Below the pieces are notes generated by a model. That model worked only from the letters and a program-made list of their open reading frames with translations, had not been told where the DNA came from and ran no database searches. From Tetragenococcus solitarius NBRC 100494 (GTDB taxonomy: Bacteria > Bacillota > Bacilli > Lactobacillales > Enterococcaceae): a stretch of DNA of 64,000 bases. The DNA is taken from positions 62,001 to 126,000 of the forward strand of contig NZ_BCPY01000003.1 of the NCBI RefSeq assembly GCF_001544195.1. The letters are read 5' to 3'. The translations under genes were made by a program, and so were the position numbers. Numbering within the stretch: the stretch's first letter is position 1; every line of letters starts with the position of its first letter. Positions 51,541 through 60,508 of this stretch are shown here, one piece after another.

Positions 51541-52557
51541 TTATTTCATCAGCAAGTCTAATAGGTCCTGATTCGAAAAATTGAAAATATATTCTGAAAC
51601 ATCAAAATTGTTTAATACTTCTTTGATCGTTTCATATTTATAAGTCGTTTCTAATAGAGCATTTTCTAATTCTGTAATGTCTTTTGTACCAAAAAAGTCC
51701 CCGAAAAATTGAATAGCTGAGATCTTTCCTTTTTGAGTAGATAAGTGCACGTCAACAATACCGACATCTGCTACCCTTGTTCTTTTATTAAATTCAAAGT
51801 TAGGTGCTTGGCCATAGATCCAGTCATCATTAGCATATCTTTCATCGACTAATTTTTGAATTCCCTGCCGGTCTTGATCCGTTAGTTCTAATTTCTTATT
51901 TTCGATTTCTTTTAATGAGTCCACTTGATAAATATGGCAAAGTAATTCATCACGAAATGCTTCAATTGTAGGTAACTGAAACTGCGGATCTAGATAAGGC
52001 TTGACGTTCGTCACGCTTTTAGGTACGGATTTCGTTGCCTTTGAAGCAATTTTTTCTTTAGAAACAGTTAACACTTTGTCTAAAACAGTAAGATCAACAT
52101 CATACATTAACGTCCCGTGCGAGTAGGTCCGACCTTTTTTGGTATACATCGCATTGCCCGAAAATTTCTTACCATCTATGTATAAATCGTTACGTCCGCC
52201 TGCAGTTGCACTTTTTGCACCCATACTACGTAATGCTTGTAAAATAGGTGTAGTCACTCCACGATAATCGCCAAATGTTGTATCCCCTTTTTTAGTGACA
52301 AAGCTAAAACTAATGTTTCCCAGATCGTCATAGACTGCACCACCGCCTGAAACACGACGTGTTAGTACAATTTGATTTTCACGTAAATAATTTAAATTAA
52401 TTTCTTCGTAAGCGTTTTGGTTTCTTCCGATAATAATGCACGGACTTTGAATATATAATAATAATAAAGGCTCCGTTACATCTGCTGTGTCCATTAAATA
52501 TTCTTCTGTTGCTAGATTGCGTCTGATATCATTGCTTTCCATTACATAATAACGCAT
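51541..52557 (-). CDS. lplA: Lipoate-protein ligase A
   Basis: LplA activates free lipoate with ATP and transfers it to lipoyl domains of 2-oxoacid dehydrogenases or GcvH. The 338-residue product has IIIGRNQNAYEEIN near residue 45, RRVSGGGAVYDDLGN near residue 67, and NDLYIDGKKFSGNA with the conserved lysine near residue 130. The C-terminal accessory domain is at about 245-335. The start at 52557 has GAGAGGTGG 6 bp upstream. It is monocistronic. Confidence 0.95.
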   Translation of the reverse strand: MRYYVMESNDIRRNLATEEYLMDTADVTEPLLLLYIQSPCIIIGRNQNAYEEINLNYLRENQIVLTRRVSGGGAVYDDLGNISFSFVTKKGDTTFGDYRGVTTPILQALRSMGAKSATAGGRNDLYIDGKKFSGNAMYTKKGRTYSHGTLMYDVDLTVLDKVLTVSKEKIASKATKSVPKSVTNVKPYLDPQFQLPTIEAFRDELLCHIYQVDSLKEIENKKLELTDQDRQGIQKLVDERYANDDWIYGQAPNFEFNKRTRVADVGIVDVHLSTQKGKISAIQFFGDFFGTKDITELENALLETTYKYETIKEVLNNFDVSEYIFNFSNQDLLDLLMK

Positions 52558-52704
52558 ACCCATCCACCTCTCATCTTCTACTTTTTACGTTGTACAATTC
52601 AACATAAAAAAATGCTAATCACAAGATAATACTTATTTAATTATATTACTGTGCACAAATAAAAGTAAACCGTATAAATAATATCAAAAAACTTTTCCAA
52701 AGAT

Positions 52705-52746
52705 AAAAAAGCAAAAACCGCTATTTAGCAGTCTTTGCTTTTTTTA
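52705..52746 (-). terminator. Terminator of the TIGR01906 operon
   Basis: AAAAAGCAAA pairs with TTTGCTTTTT, with an inner GCT/AGC pair; seven Ts follow on the minus strand. The first arm lies in the last codons of the gene at 52721. Confidence 0.75.
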
Positions 52747-53371
52747 GTTCCCATTTTCCGACAAGGATTATTATTAAAAAGAATACTTCGATTAAAATAA
52801 AAAAGAATAAGAAACAATGCATAAAATATTGTTCTGGTAATACATTGATAATCGGATCTGTCATTGGATCAAACAACCAATCATCATTGGTGAAAAACAA
52901 TTCATGAAAGGTAACAAAAAAACGATCAAAACCAATAGCCATCACAGACAATAAAACGATAGGCACAGCCATTCCCCATTTAAACGGCTGAATCAAGCGC
53001 CAAAAACGTTTATTTTTACGTAAATGATTTAAAAAAGTAATGCTAGGGATAATTGTCAGCAAAAAAACAATATAATCAAAAATAAATAATTTTTTCACAT
53101 CGTAAAAATGCGCCTTTCCTCCAACCGACATGGGAAAATCCGGTAATTCTAATTCAGTAAGCCAAGGACGATTTAAAAAAGCCATCAACTGATCATAGTT
53201 ATCCAATAATCTTTCTTTACTTAAATTTACAGTATCTAAAATATTTAAATAATCAATGTCTGCCACATAAATAAAGCGTGCATTAATGGCCAAAGCAACT
53301 GCTAAACTAATTAATGTCAAATAAAGACATAAGATTCCTAAACGTTCGAACCAAATCTGCGTTTTTTTCAT
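52721..53371 (-). CDS. TIGR01906-family integral membrane protein
   Basis: A 216-residue membrane protein with hydrophobic segments at about 10-33, 97-117, 132-152 and 185-208. Between the first two is an extracytoplasmic-looking loop of about 60 residues (DIDYLNILDTVNLSKERLLDNYDQLM). This family has no known function and is regularly encoded after the NagD-like phosphatase in Firmicutes, as here, where it overlaps that gene by 4 bp. A membrane role tied to the phosphatase is only an inference from gene order. Confidence 0.85.
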   Translation of the reverse strand: MKKTQIWFERLGILCLYLTLISLAVALAINARFIYVADIDYLNILDTVNLSKERLLDNYDQLMAFLNRPWLTELELPDFPMSVGGKAHFYDVKKLFIFDYIVFLLTIIPSITFLNHLRKNKRFWRLIQPFKWGMAVPIVLLSVMAIGFDRFFVTFHELFFTNDDWLFDPMTDPIINVLPEQYFMHCFLFFFILIEVFFLIIILVGKWELKKAKTAK

Positions 53372-54138
53372 TGATCAAAGTCCCATTCATCTAAGCAATC
53401 TATCACGTAAGTCGGTGCTATAGGCAAAGAATCGACCGCTTTTTTAGGCGTAAACCCTGAAAGAACTAACAAAGTGTCAATCCCATTATTAATACCTGAA
53501 CAAATATCTGTTTCATAATTATCGCCCACCATAAGAACTTCATTTTTTGATAGACCGATACGGTCTAAGGCTTTTTCCATAATCACTACTTCTGGTTTTC
53601 CAACATAAGTCGGCTGTGTTTGCGTAGCAGTCTCTAACAAGCTAATCAAAGCTCCAGCTCCTGGGACTAAACCACGTTCTGTCGGTAAATTTTTATCTGA
53701 ATTGGTCCCAATAAATTTTGCCCCTTTTTGAATCGCAAGCGTAGCTATTGTAAGTTTTTCATAGTTTACTTGGGAATCAAGTCCAACTACCACGTAATCG
53801 GGATTTTTTTCATCCCAAATAAAACCGGCCGTTAAAATTAGGTCGATAAGTCCTGCCTCACCGATGACATAAACTTTATTGCCTTTGGCATCATCTTTCA
53901 TATAATCGATGGTTGCCAAACTAGCCGTATAAACCCTTTCTTTTTCTACATGAATATCAAATTCATCAGCTAACCGCTTTTGGACTACCTCCGGGCTTTT
54001 TGTTGTATTATTTGTAACAAATAAAAAAGGAATTTCTTTTTCCTGTAAATGTTCAACAAAACGTTTTCCTGCGGCTATTGGTTGATTACCTAAATAAATT
54101 GTTCCATCTAAATCTACTAAGTACCCTTTATACCTCAT
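53368..54138 (-). CDS. HAD-family phosphatase, NagD/YutF (TIGR01457) type
   Basis: A 256-residue HAD-superfamily phosphatase. Motif I is LVDLDGTIYLG at residues 7-17 with the nucleophile Asp, motif II is FVTNNTTKSP near residue 41, and motif IV is MVGDNYETDICSGINNG near residue 203. Family members dephosphorylate nucleotides and sugar phosphates. I use the ATG at 54138; a GTG 6 bp earlier is only 4 bp from the ribosome binding site. The operon order yunD-yutD-yutF-TIGR01906 is conserved in Firmicutes. Confidence 0.9.
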   Translation of the reverse strand: MRYKGYLVDLDGTIYLGNQPIAAGKRFVEHLQEKEIPFLFVTNNTTKSPEVVQKRLADEFDIHVEKERVYTASLATIDYMKDDAKGNKVYVIGEAGLIDLILTAGFIWDEKNPDYVVVGLDSQVNYEKLTIATLAIQKGAKFIGTNSDKNLPTERGLVPGAGALISLLETATQTQPTYVGKPEVVIMEKALDRIGLSKNEVLMVGDNYETDICSGINNGIDTLLVLSGFTPKKAVDSLPIAPTYVIDCLDEWDFDQ

Positions 54139-54143
54139 ACACA

Positions 54144-54752
54144 CTAATCCTCTTTCTTTCGAATAACAAATTCTTTTGTCTTCTTTTTGGTGACCATTTT
54201 AGTATTAGAGCTCTTCTCTTTTGGTTGTTTCTTCTTGATTTCTGGCTTGCGTGTTGTCTTTTTTTGTACTTTTTCAGTTTTTTCCGTGATATGAGCCTGT
54301 TTATTTTTCTTACTATGCGCCTTTTTACGACGCCGATTATTTTTTGACTTTTCATTCGGACGATCCACACACTCAAGAACAAAATACGCACAACCAAAAT
54401 TACAATATTCATACAAGTAATCTTCTAACATATTAATCTTTTGGTCAGGAGAAGATTTCCGGTTTTTCACATAGAAAAAACCTTTTAAGCGTAATTGGTC
54501 GTATCCCCAATCTCCGACAATATAATCATATTTGGCTAAAACATCACTGTATCTTTCCCCCAAACGGCTTGCATCGAAGCCTTCACGGTAATTAGCCACC
54601 AGTTTGTACCGACGGTTATCAATCATATATTCTGTTTCGTTAATAGGAAATACTTCTTTTCCCTTTTGCGGTTTGTCTTTTTCGTTGTCTTCGACAATTT
54701 CTGATAAAACTGCTGTAACTTCTTCTGTAATATTCTCTTTGTCTTTCGTCAT
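54144..54752 (-). CDS. YutD-family protein with basic C-terminal tail
   Basis: A 202-residue protein. Residues about 30-125 form the DUF1027/YutD domain (MIDNRRYKLVANYREGFDASRLGERYS, and the YDQLRLKGFFYV region near residue 80). The C-terminal 75 residues are very rich in lysine and arginine and probably disordered; such tails often bind nucleic acid. The domain's function is not established. Its stop codon overlaps the region just before the NagD-like gene, in the conserved order. Confidence 0.85.
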   Translation of the reverse strand: MTKDKENITEEVTAVLSEIVEDNEKDKPQKGKEVFPINETEYMIDNRRYKLVANYREGFDASRLGERYSDVLAKYDYIVGDWGYDQLRLKGFFYVKNRKSSPDQKINMLEDYLYEYCNFGCAYFVLECVDRPNEKSKNNRRRKKAHSKKNKQAHITEKTEKVQKKTTRKPEIKKKQPKEKSSNTKMVTKKKTKEFVIRKKED

Positions 54753-54772
54753 TTTTTCACCGCCTAACTCTA

Positions 54773-56161
54773 TTATAACCTGTTTTCTAATGAAAGTGGA
54801 TATTTTTGTGTGAGATAATCGCCCAAAACGGTACGAATAAATTCTGGAAAAAGAAACTCCACTTGACCAGCAATTTCGATTGTAGGAAAAAAAGGAATAA
54901 ACATAAAATGATCCACAGTGGTAAAACGATAAAGTTTGTTAGAATCAATCGGTTGATTCATCCATTTGACAGAGTGATTGGTTGCATCATATTGAATTCC
55001 TGAATAAGCAATTTCTCCAAAAATCTTACCACGGAACCCCATCCCACGAACTGGAAAATTACGTAAAAAGTGTCGATTTTTTTCCATTTCCAAAACCATT
55101 CGAATAACATCTGCGCCTTTTAAAGTGACGCGAATCATATGCATCGGATGCGGTAAAATAGAGTGCAAATCACCTTGATTAACAACACCTGCTGATAAAT
55201 CATCTAAAAAAAGCCCGGTATTCAAAATAGCTGCTTGCGTTTCTCCTCTTTTCTTCACAGCTTCCAATGTCTCATCGACTAAAGAACGTTCCTGGTCAAA
55301 AATACCCAGTTCATACGGAAGCCAAGCCACTTTCTTTTCTTGTAACAATTTTTGCCCCTTATCAATATATTGAAAGATCTCTTCCTCATCTTCAGGGTAA
55401 TGGAGCATTTCCTTAGTAGCAAATGTATTTGCTCGCGCTGACTCTATCTGATGTTGTTCATTTAAAGAAAGACTCACTTCTCCTACGTATTCGCCAAACT
55501 TTCCCGCCGCCGCAAGCAGAGTTTCTCCTATCTTTTTTCCCTTAACAAATAGATGATGTGTATGTGAACCTAAAATAACGTCGATTTCAGGCAATTCTTT
55601 AGCGATTAGCTGGTCATCATTTATACCTAAATGGCTTAATAATACTAAAACATCTACCTTGGTTTGCAAAAACTGAATGATATTCGGTAAAATATCCGCC
55701 CAGTTGCGTGCATCCCATCCATTAGGCGTATAAGTTAAGGGAAATGGGGCCGTAGCTCCAATCAAGCCCACCTTTGTACCCAATGGTGTCGTCACAATTT
55801 TATATTCCTTTGCCCAATCGGGAGGTTGCAAAGTACCTTTATCAAAAAGATTATCTAAGATGACAGGAAAATTAGCCTTATCGTATAAATGATTTAATTC
55901 ACTTTTAGCATTTCCAATCCCTTCATTGTTACCAATCGTAACAGCATCATAGGATACCTGATTCATTAATTGGATGTTCGCTTTACCATTGGTCGCTTCT
56001 GTTAAAGGATGCCACCGATCACAAAAATCCCCCAAATCAACAGTAATAGCAGTCTGATTTTTAGTCACTTGTTGCCGTTCGTGAAGAAAGCGGCGAATTT
56101 TAGGCCAATTTTCTAGATGTGAATGCAAATCATTGGTATGTAGTATCCGTATTTCCTCCAT
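54773..56161 (-). CDS. Bifunctional metallophosphatase/5'-nucleotidase (YunD type)
   Basis: A 462-residue cytoplasmic protein of the 5'-nucleotidase/UshA family without a signal peptide. The metal-binding motifs are LHTNDLHSHLENW at residues 7-19, AITVDLGDFCDRWHP near residue 42, TIGNNEGIG near residue 76, VLLSHLGINDDQLIA near residue 180, and VILGSHTHHLFVKG near residue 201. A C-terminal substrate domain follows (about 260-462). It hydrolyses nucleotides or related phosphates; in B. subtilis YunD is part of a conserved set with yutD and yutF, as here. Confidence 0.9.
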   Translation of the reverse strand: MEEIRILHTNDLHSHLENWPKIRRFLHERQQVTKNQTAITVDLGDFCDRWHPLTEATNGKANIQLMNQVSYDAVTIGNNEGIGNAKSELNHLYDKANFPVILDNLFDKGTLQPPDWAKEYKIVTTPLGTKVGLIGATAPFPLTYTPNGWDARNWADILPNIIQFLQTKVDVLVLLSHLGINDDQLIAKELPEIDVILGSHTHHLFVKGKKIGETLLAAAGKFGEYVGEVSLSLNEQHQIESARANTFATKEMLHYPEDEEEIFQYIDKGQKLLQEKKVAWLPYELGIFDQERSLVDETLEAVKKRGETQAAILNTGLFLDDLSAGVVNQGDLHSILPHPMHMIRVTLKGADVIRMVLEMEKNRHFLRNFPVRGMGFRGKIFGEIAYSGIQYDATNHSVKWMNQPIDSNKLYRFTTVDHFMFIPFFPTIEIAGQVEFLFPEFIRTVLGDYLTQKYPLSLENRL

Positions 56162-56221
56162 AGAATTCCTCGTTTTCTGTCTATTAGAATTATCATTCTC
56201 TAACTTTTTTGTTTATATAAA

Positions 56222-56262
56222 AAAAGCAGGCAGCAAATATGCTCCTGTTTTTTTGTGTACCT
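56222..56262 (-). terminator. Terminator downstream of tRNA-Pro
   Basis: CAGGAGCA pairs with TGCTGCCTG with a small bulge, followed by seven Ts on the minus strand. It is 11 bp after the tRNA 3' end. Confidence 0.8.
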
Positions 56263-56272
56263 TCATCAAAAA

Positions 56273-56346
56273 TCGGGAAAACAGGATTTGAACCTGCGAC
56301 CCCTTACTCCCGAAGCAAGTGCTCTACCAAACTGAGCTATTTCCCG
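56273..56346 (-). tRNA. tRNA-Pro, anticodon CGG
   Basis: The minus strand folds as a 74-nt tRNA. The acceptor CGGGAAA pairs with TTTCCCG, and C1-G72 is the bacterial proline identity pair. The D stem is GCTC/GAGC, the anticodon stem CTTGC/GTAAG around TTCGGGA (anticodon CGG, G37), and the T arm GCAGG-TTCAAAT-CCTGT. The discriminator is A; CCA is not encoded. This isoacceptor reads CCG codons and is not universal in low-GC Firmicutes. Confidence 0.95.
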
Positions 56347-56429
56347 AAAATAAGTCTCGAACAGCTTTTTTAACAAACTGTCACAAAAATAAATAAAATA
56401 AAAACGATAGCACTAAATAACCTAGGAAT

Positions 56430-56456
56430 TTTCCTAGGTTTTTACTTTTCTATCTG
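56430..56456. other. Palindromic hairpin between SRP RNA and tRNA-Pro
   Basis: AACCTAGGAA and TTCCTAGGTT are a perfect inverted pair around a few T/A bases. The T run is on the plus strand, so it is a poor terminator for the minus-strand RNA genes. It may be an RNA end or a repeat. Confidence 0.45.
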
Positions 56457-56478
56457 ACTTTTATACTTAAAGATTATT

Positions 56479-56564
56479 CAGACACATGAGAACCGCTGCT
56501 TAGTGCTGCTTCCTTCCAGATCTGACACCCTTCACAACGTTCTCATTGTCCTAGCCTTTCGGCA
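56479..56564 (-). ncRNA. ffs: Signal recognition particle RNA, small (4.5S-like) type
   Basis: The minus strand contains GTCAGATCTGGAAGGAAGC followed by AGCACTAAGC, the conserved SRP domain IV with the GGAA tetraloop and the asymmetric loop that binds Ffh. The flanks GACAATGAGAAC and GTTCTCATGTGTC close the helix. There is no Alu domain, so it is the short form. TATACT (56570-56575) with TAGAAA 17 bp upstream gives a start near 56563. It lies downstream of tadA as in relatives, but dnaX does not follow. Confidence 0.95.
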
Positions 56565-56595
56565 TAAATAGTATATCGTATTTTTTTTAATTTTT

Positions 56596-57108
56596 CTAGT
56601 GTTTTGCTGAGATTTCTTTCTTCTTTTGCTTTTTTCTAGCCCGTATTTTTTTAAAAAAATCTCGTAATAAAGCGGCACAAGGTTCTTCTAAAACTTTTGC
56701 TTCGACATAGCACCAATGATTAAAGCGTGTATCTTCTAATAAATTCATTAAACTACCACAGCTACCAGCTTTAGGATCAAAAGCGCCAAAATATACTTCT
56801 TCAACCCGCGATTGTAATACCGCTCCGCTACACATAGGACAAGGTTCTAAGGTAACAAAAAGTTGTGCATTTTCCAAACGCCAACTCCCTACATGACTAC
56901 AAGCTTCTTCAATAGCAATCATTTCCGCATGTTTTAAGGCGTTTTGCGTGCTCTCTCTTATATTATGACCGCGACCAATAATTTGCTTGTCTAACACCAC
57001 AACTGCGCCAATCGGAACTTCATCCAATTCTAAAGCTTTATGTGCTTCTTTGATAGCTTCATTCATAAAAAATTGTTTTTCTTCTTGTAAGAGTGAAGTT
57101 TCTTTCAA
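56596..57108 (-). CDS. tadA: tRNA-specific adenosine deaminase
   Basis: TadA deaminates A34 to inosine in tRNA-Arg(ACG). The 170-residue product has the zinc/catalytic motif HAEMIAIEEA near residue 60 (His ligand and general-acid Glu) and PCPMCSGAVLQSRV near residue 90 (two Cys ligands). The N-terminus and FGAFDPKAGSCGSLMNLL are also conserved. The C-terminal 15 residues are lysine-rich. It is followed by the SRP RNA gene, the common Firmicutes pairing. Confidence 0.95.
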   Translation of the reverse strand: MKETSLLQEEKQFFMNEAIKEAHKALELDEVPIGAVVVLDKQIIGRGHNIRESTQNALKHAEMIAIEEACSHVGSWRLENAQLFVTLEPCPMCSGAVLQSRVEEVYFGAFDPKAGSCGSLMNLLEDTRFNHWCYVEAKVLEEPCAALLRDFFKKIRARKKQKKKEISAKH

Positions 57109-57126
57109 CTATTTTCCTCCTAAATA

Positions 57127-57168
57127 AAAAATTCTGAGTAAATGAAGATTTACTCAGAATTTTTTTAT
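57127..57168. terminator. Terminator downstream of the 109-residue gene
   Basis: AAAATTCTGAGTAAA pairs with TTTACTCAGAATTTT (15 bp), with runs of T on both strands. Confidence 0.9.
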
Positions 57169-57170
57169 AA

Positions 57171-57500
57171 TTAACGATCCATTAAATCAACAATTTTTTC
57201 TTTAACGTTTTCAGTAGCATTTTTTACATTATCGCCATAAGCTGCCACTTTATCACGCTTGTCGCTTACCTTTTGTGCAACTTTCATGAAAGATTCGATG
57301 TCTTTATCTTCTAGATTATCAACAAAGTTTAATAAGGTTTCATTTCCATTGAATTTATCTTCTACAAAGTGTTCAACTTTCTTACGGTTTGCGATATGGC
57401 GAACCTTAGTAATTACTTTATCTGAAACAAATACAGTCGAGGCGATGCCAGCTGCAGCTGCCACACTTAACCCCAAAGTTACTTTCGTTGTTAATTTCAT
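57171..57500 (-). CDS. Small envelope-associated protein (YtxH-like layout), function unknown
   Basis: I do not recognise a characterised homologue for this 109-residue protein. The start is the ATG at 57500 with AAGGAG upstream; an earlier ATG overlaps that site. Residues 1-25 form a hydrophobic segment (MKLTTKVTLGLSVAAAAGIA) that is either a membrane anchor or an uncleaved signal. The rest is charged and helical, with repeats of Asp/Lys, as in YtxH-like stress proteins. It is monocistronic with a strong terminator. Confidence 0.75.
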   Translation of the reverse strand: MKLTTKVTLGLSVAAAAGIASTVFVSDKVITKVRHIANRKKVEHFVEDKFNGNETLLNFVDNLEDKDIESFMKVAQKVSDKRDKVAAYGDNVKNATENVKEKIVDLMDR

Positions 57501-57584
57501 ATTCGTCATCTCCTTTTTTCCTAATCATACACACTCTATGATAACATGACAAAACAAATAAAAACACTATTAAGGATATTTTTT

Positions 57585-58292
57585 CTAACGTCTACGATTT
57601 CCGCCAAATAGTAAAAACAGTCTTAATAACTGTAGTAATACACTAACCGCAGCTGCAACATAAGTTAAAGCAGCCGCTGTCAACACTTTACGAGCCTGTG
57701 GTACTTCTTCTTCAGTTAGTAAGCCGCCATCAGATAAAATTTGTAGAGCTCGTCTTGAAGCGTTAAATTCTACGGGTAAAGTAACTAATTGAAAAATAAA
57801 GGCTAAAGAAAAAGCTAATAAGCCAATATTAATAATCACTTGACCGCTTGACCCACTGATCAAAAGTCCTACAATCAACAAAGGAATAGATAAATTTGTA
57901 CCAAAGTTAGCAATCGGAACAATAGCCGTACGTAAACGCAAAGGAAAATAGCCTTTAGCATCCTGTACCGCATGACCACACTCGTGAGCCGCTACGCCAA
58001 TTGCTGCCACAGAAGTGGATTGGGCAGTTGCTTGCGATAAACTCAACGTTTTATTGCCAGAATTGTAGTTATCTGTTAGATTTCCTGAAATTTGTTGGAC
58101 ACCTACATTGTCAATATTTTGGCTACGTAAAATGTAATAAGCAGCATCCGTTCCGGTCTTTTGATTTTTACTATTTACAGCATCATAACGCTCAAAAGTA
58201 CGATTTACATATGAGGAAGCAATCATTGAAATAATCATTCCAATGATAACAAGGATAAAGGTTGGATCAAAGAAAAACCCCATCGGAAACAT
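57585..58292 (-). CDS. Membrane zinc metallopeptidase, YugP type
   Basis: A 235-residue membrane-bound zinc peptidase of the Peptidase_M87-like/YugP family. The zinc motif HECGHAVQDA lies near residue 100, and EFNASRRALQIL near residue 178 is the conserved downstream acid region. Hydrophobic segments are at about 5-25, 122-142, 150-172 and 205-230. I use the ATG at 58292, which has AAGGAGAG upstream, rather than 58334. Its substrate is unknown. It is next to the dapF operon but in a separate unit. Confidence 0.9.
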   Translation of the reverse strand: MFPMGFFFDPTFILVIIGMIISMIASSYVNRTFERYDAVNSKNQKTGTDAAYYILRSQNIDNVGVQQISGNLTDNYNSGNKTLSLSQATAQSTSVAAIGVAAHECGHAVQDAKGYFPLRLRTAIVPIANFGTNLSIPLLIVGLLISGSSGQVIINIGLLAFSLAFIFQLVTLPVEFNASRRALQILSDGGLLTEEEVPQARKVLTAAALTYVAAAVSVLLQLLRLFLLFGGNRRR

Positions 58293-58375
58293 TACGTATT
58301 CTCTCCTTACATTTTGATTTACTTTATTATACAATCAGGAATTGAATTTTCTATGAAGAAATAAGTGTTATTTTA

Positions 58376-59200
58376 TTAAATAACAAGATCTTCATCGCAA
58401 ATATTCCCTTTTATGACAATGTTCGTATCTCCGATCAAATAAAAGCGCTGATTGTTTTCTGTTACTTCTAATCTTCCTCCTAGCACCTGAAGCGTTACTG
58501 GATCCGTTTGGATGATTCGTCTTTTTTTCAATACGTAAGCTGTAGAAACAGCACCTGTCCCACAAGCCAAAGTAAAGTCTTCCACCCCACGCTCAAAGGT
58601 GCGCAATATTACTACGCCATTTTTATCCACTGCGTAAAAATTTACATTTGCCCCTTTGTCTAAAGCCGACCAAGACCGCATTTTTTCTGCCAAAGAAGTG
58701 ATGTTTGCTAAAGACGTCGCTTTTAACTCAGGATAGTGTACAACCAAATGTGGAACGCCAGGATTTCCTAATTCAACATAATCTAATGTAAGATTACTTT
58801 CTGGAAAGTTCATATCAAAAGTTTCTACCGATGGCTCATTCATCTGCACTTTATACTGACGCTTACTCAAACGCCAGCAATATACGTTTCCTGCTTGGGT
58901 CTCCACCGTCATCTGCTCATTACAAATACCTGTTTCATAGGCATAACGAGCAATACAGCGAACACCATTGCCGCACATCTCCGCTTCTGTGCCATCTGCG
59001 TTATAAAAACGCATGCGAAAATCACCATCATTTTGCGGAAAATCAAGGGCCATTAAAGCATCGCTTCCTATAGAAAAATGCTTTTGGCAAACTTGCTTGG
59101 TTAAAGAAACGAGCTGATCACCACTTAATTTAAGTTCCATATTATTAATAACAATGAAGTCATTGGCGGCTCCTTGCATTTTGTAAAAAGGGATTTCCAT
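58376..59200 (-). CDS. dapF: Diaminopimelate epimerase
   Basis: DapF interconverts LL- and meso-diaminopimelate, the last step before lysine. The 274-residue product has the two catalytic cysteines in MCGNGVRCIARYA (near residue 74) and in ACGTGAVSTA (near residue 212), and QGAANDFIVINN at the start. Length is standard. It follows lysA by 9 bp on the minus strand. In this group the peptidoglycan uses lysine, so the route serves lysine synthesis. Confidence 0.95.
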   Translation of the reverse strand: MEIPFYKMQGAANDFIVINNMELKLSGDQLVSLTKQVCQKHFSIGSDALMALDFPQNDGDFRMRFYNADGTEAEMCGNGVRCIARYAYETGICNEQMTVETQAGNVYCWRLSKRQYKVQMNEPSVETFDMNFPESNLTLDYVELGNPGVPHLVVHYPELKATSLANITSLAEKMRSWSALDKGANVNFYAVDKNGVVILRTFERGVEDFTLACGTGAVSTAYVLKKRRIIQTDPVTLQVLGGRLEVTENNQRFYLIGDTNIVIKGNICDEDLVI

Positions 59201-59209
59201 AAAATTACC

Positions 59210-60508
59210 TCATTTCAAAGAATCGGGAATACGTTCATTTTGAATCATTTGTGCATAGCTTTGTCGTTTTACGATTAATTCTGCCTGTCCTTTATTGACT
59301 AAAACAACAGCCGGAATAGCAATTTTATTATAATTATTCGCCATAGCATAGCCATAAGCACCTGTGGAGAAGGTCGCAAAAATATCACCGCTTGTAACTG
59401 CTGGCAGTTGGATATTTTTAATCAATATATCGGTACTCTCACAAGCCTTACCTGAGATTGTAACTGTTTCTTCCAGGGGTTGTGCAGCCTTATTAGCTAG
59501 CATACCTGTATAAGTCGCTTGATACAAACCTGGACGGATATTATCTGTCATCCCCCCATCAATCGCGGCATATTTGCGAATACCGGGCAAAGTTTTAATA
59601 CTGCCAATGGTATGAAGAGAAATACCTGCTTCAGCTACAATGCTACGCCCAGGCTCAATAGCGATCGCTGGACGGTTCAACCCGTTTTTTAAACAAAAAT
59701 CTTCCGTTAGTTGCATCAAAGGATCTAGAAAATAGGCATAAGATTGCCGCTTATCATTTTTTGTGTAACGAACGCCAAACCCTCCACCATAATTTAATTC
59801 TTTTATTTCGTAATTAAACTTTTCTTTAATCATCAGAGCTAATTGTAAAGCAACCTTAGCGGCTTTCAAATGGGTTGTATTGTCAAAAAGTTGACTGCCA
59901 ATATGAAAATGGATCCCATAAAAATTGATTTCAGAACTTTCAATTGCCTGCTGCAAAATAGGCAATAACAACTTTTCATCCAATGGCAAACCAAATTTTG
60001 AATCTTTTTGCCCTGTAGAAATAAATTGATGGGTTTTCACGTCTACTTCTGGTGTAATACGGAATAAAATGTTGGCTTTTTTCTCTTTTGTACGACAAAT
60101 TTCTATGATGCGATCTAATTCTTGACTGCCATCGACGATAATACGACCAACATCGTATTCAATAGCTTGTTCTAATTCATCGTCTGATTTATTATTGCCG
60201 TTAAATTCGATACGTTCAGCAGGAAATTGAGCACAAATGGCCGTGTACAACTCGCCCCCACTCACAACGTCAATCCCCAGTCCTTCTTTTTCAATAATTT
60301 TGAGCATGGCCAAATGGTTGAAAGCTTTTGAAGCATAAGCAACATGGACATTCTCATATTTTTTAATAAATTCTTCTTGTAAGGCACGACACTCATTTTC
60401 AATGGCCGTTTGGGAAACCACATATAAAGGCGTTCCGTAATTTTCAGCTAACTCGGTCGTATCGCATCCATCCCAGTAAAGATGGTTATCTTTTATTTCT
60501 TTTATCAA
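59210..60508 (-). CDS. lysA: Diaminopimelate decarboxylase
   Basis: LysA decarboxylates meso-diaminopimelate to lysine with pyridoxal phosphate. The 432-residue product has the PLP lysine in VAYASKAFNHLAML near residue 58, HFHIGSQL near residue 198, GGGFGVRY near residue 240, EPGRSIVAEAG near residue 280, and ACESTDIL with the C-terminal catalytic Cys near residue 348. The start overlaps the deacetylase gene by 4 bp, so the two are translationally coupled. Confidence 0.96.
   Translation of the reverse strand: MIKEIKDNHLYWDGCDTTELAENYGTPLYVVSQTAIENECRALQEEFIKKYENVHVAYASKAFNHLAMLKIIEKEGLGIDVVSGGELYTAICAQFPAERIEFNGNNKSDDELEQAIEYDVGRIIVDGSQELDRIIEICRTKEKKANILFRITPEVDVKTHQFISTGQKDSKFGLPLDEKLLLPILQQAIESSEINFYGIHFHIGSQLFDNTTHLKAAKVALQLALMIKEKFNYEIKELNYGGGFGVRYTKNDKRQSYAYFLDPLMQLTEDFCLKNGLNRPAIAIEPGRSIVAEAGISLHTIGSIKTLPGIRKYAAIDGGMTDNIRPGLYQATYTGMLANKAAQPLEETVTISGKACESTDILIKNIQLPAVTSGDIFATFSTGAYGYAMANNYNKIAIPAVVLVNKGQAELIVKRQSYAQMIQNERIPDSLK

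Noticed and set aside
54128-54412. Lys/Arg-rich minus-strand frame of 94 codons
   Set aside because: It is the +1 frame of the lysine-rich tail of the YutD-family gene.
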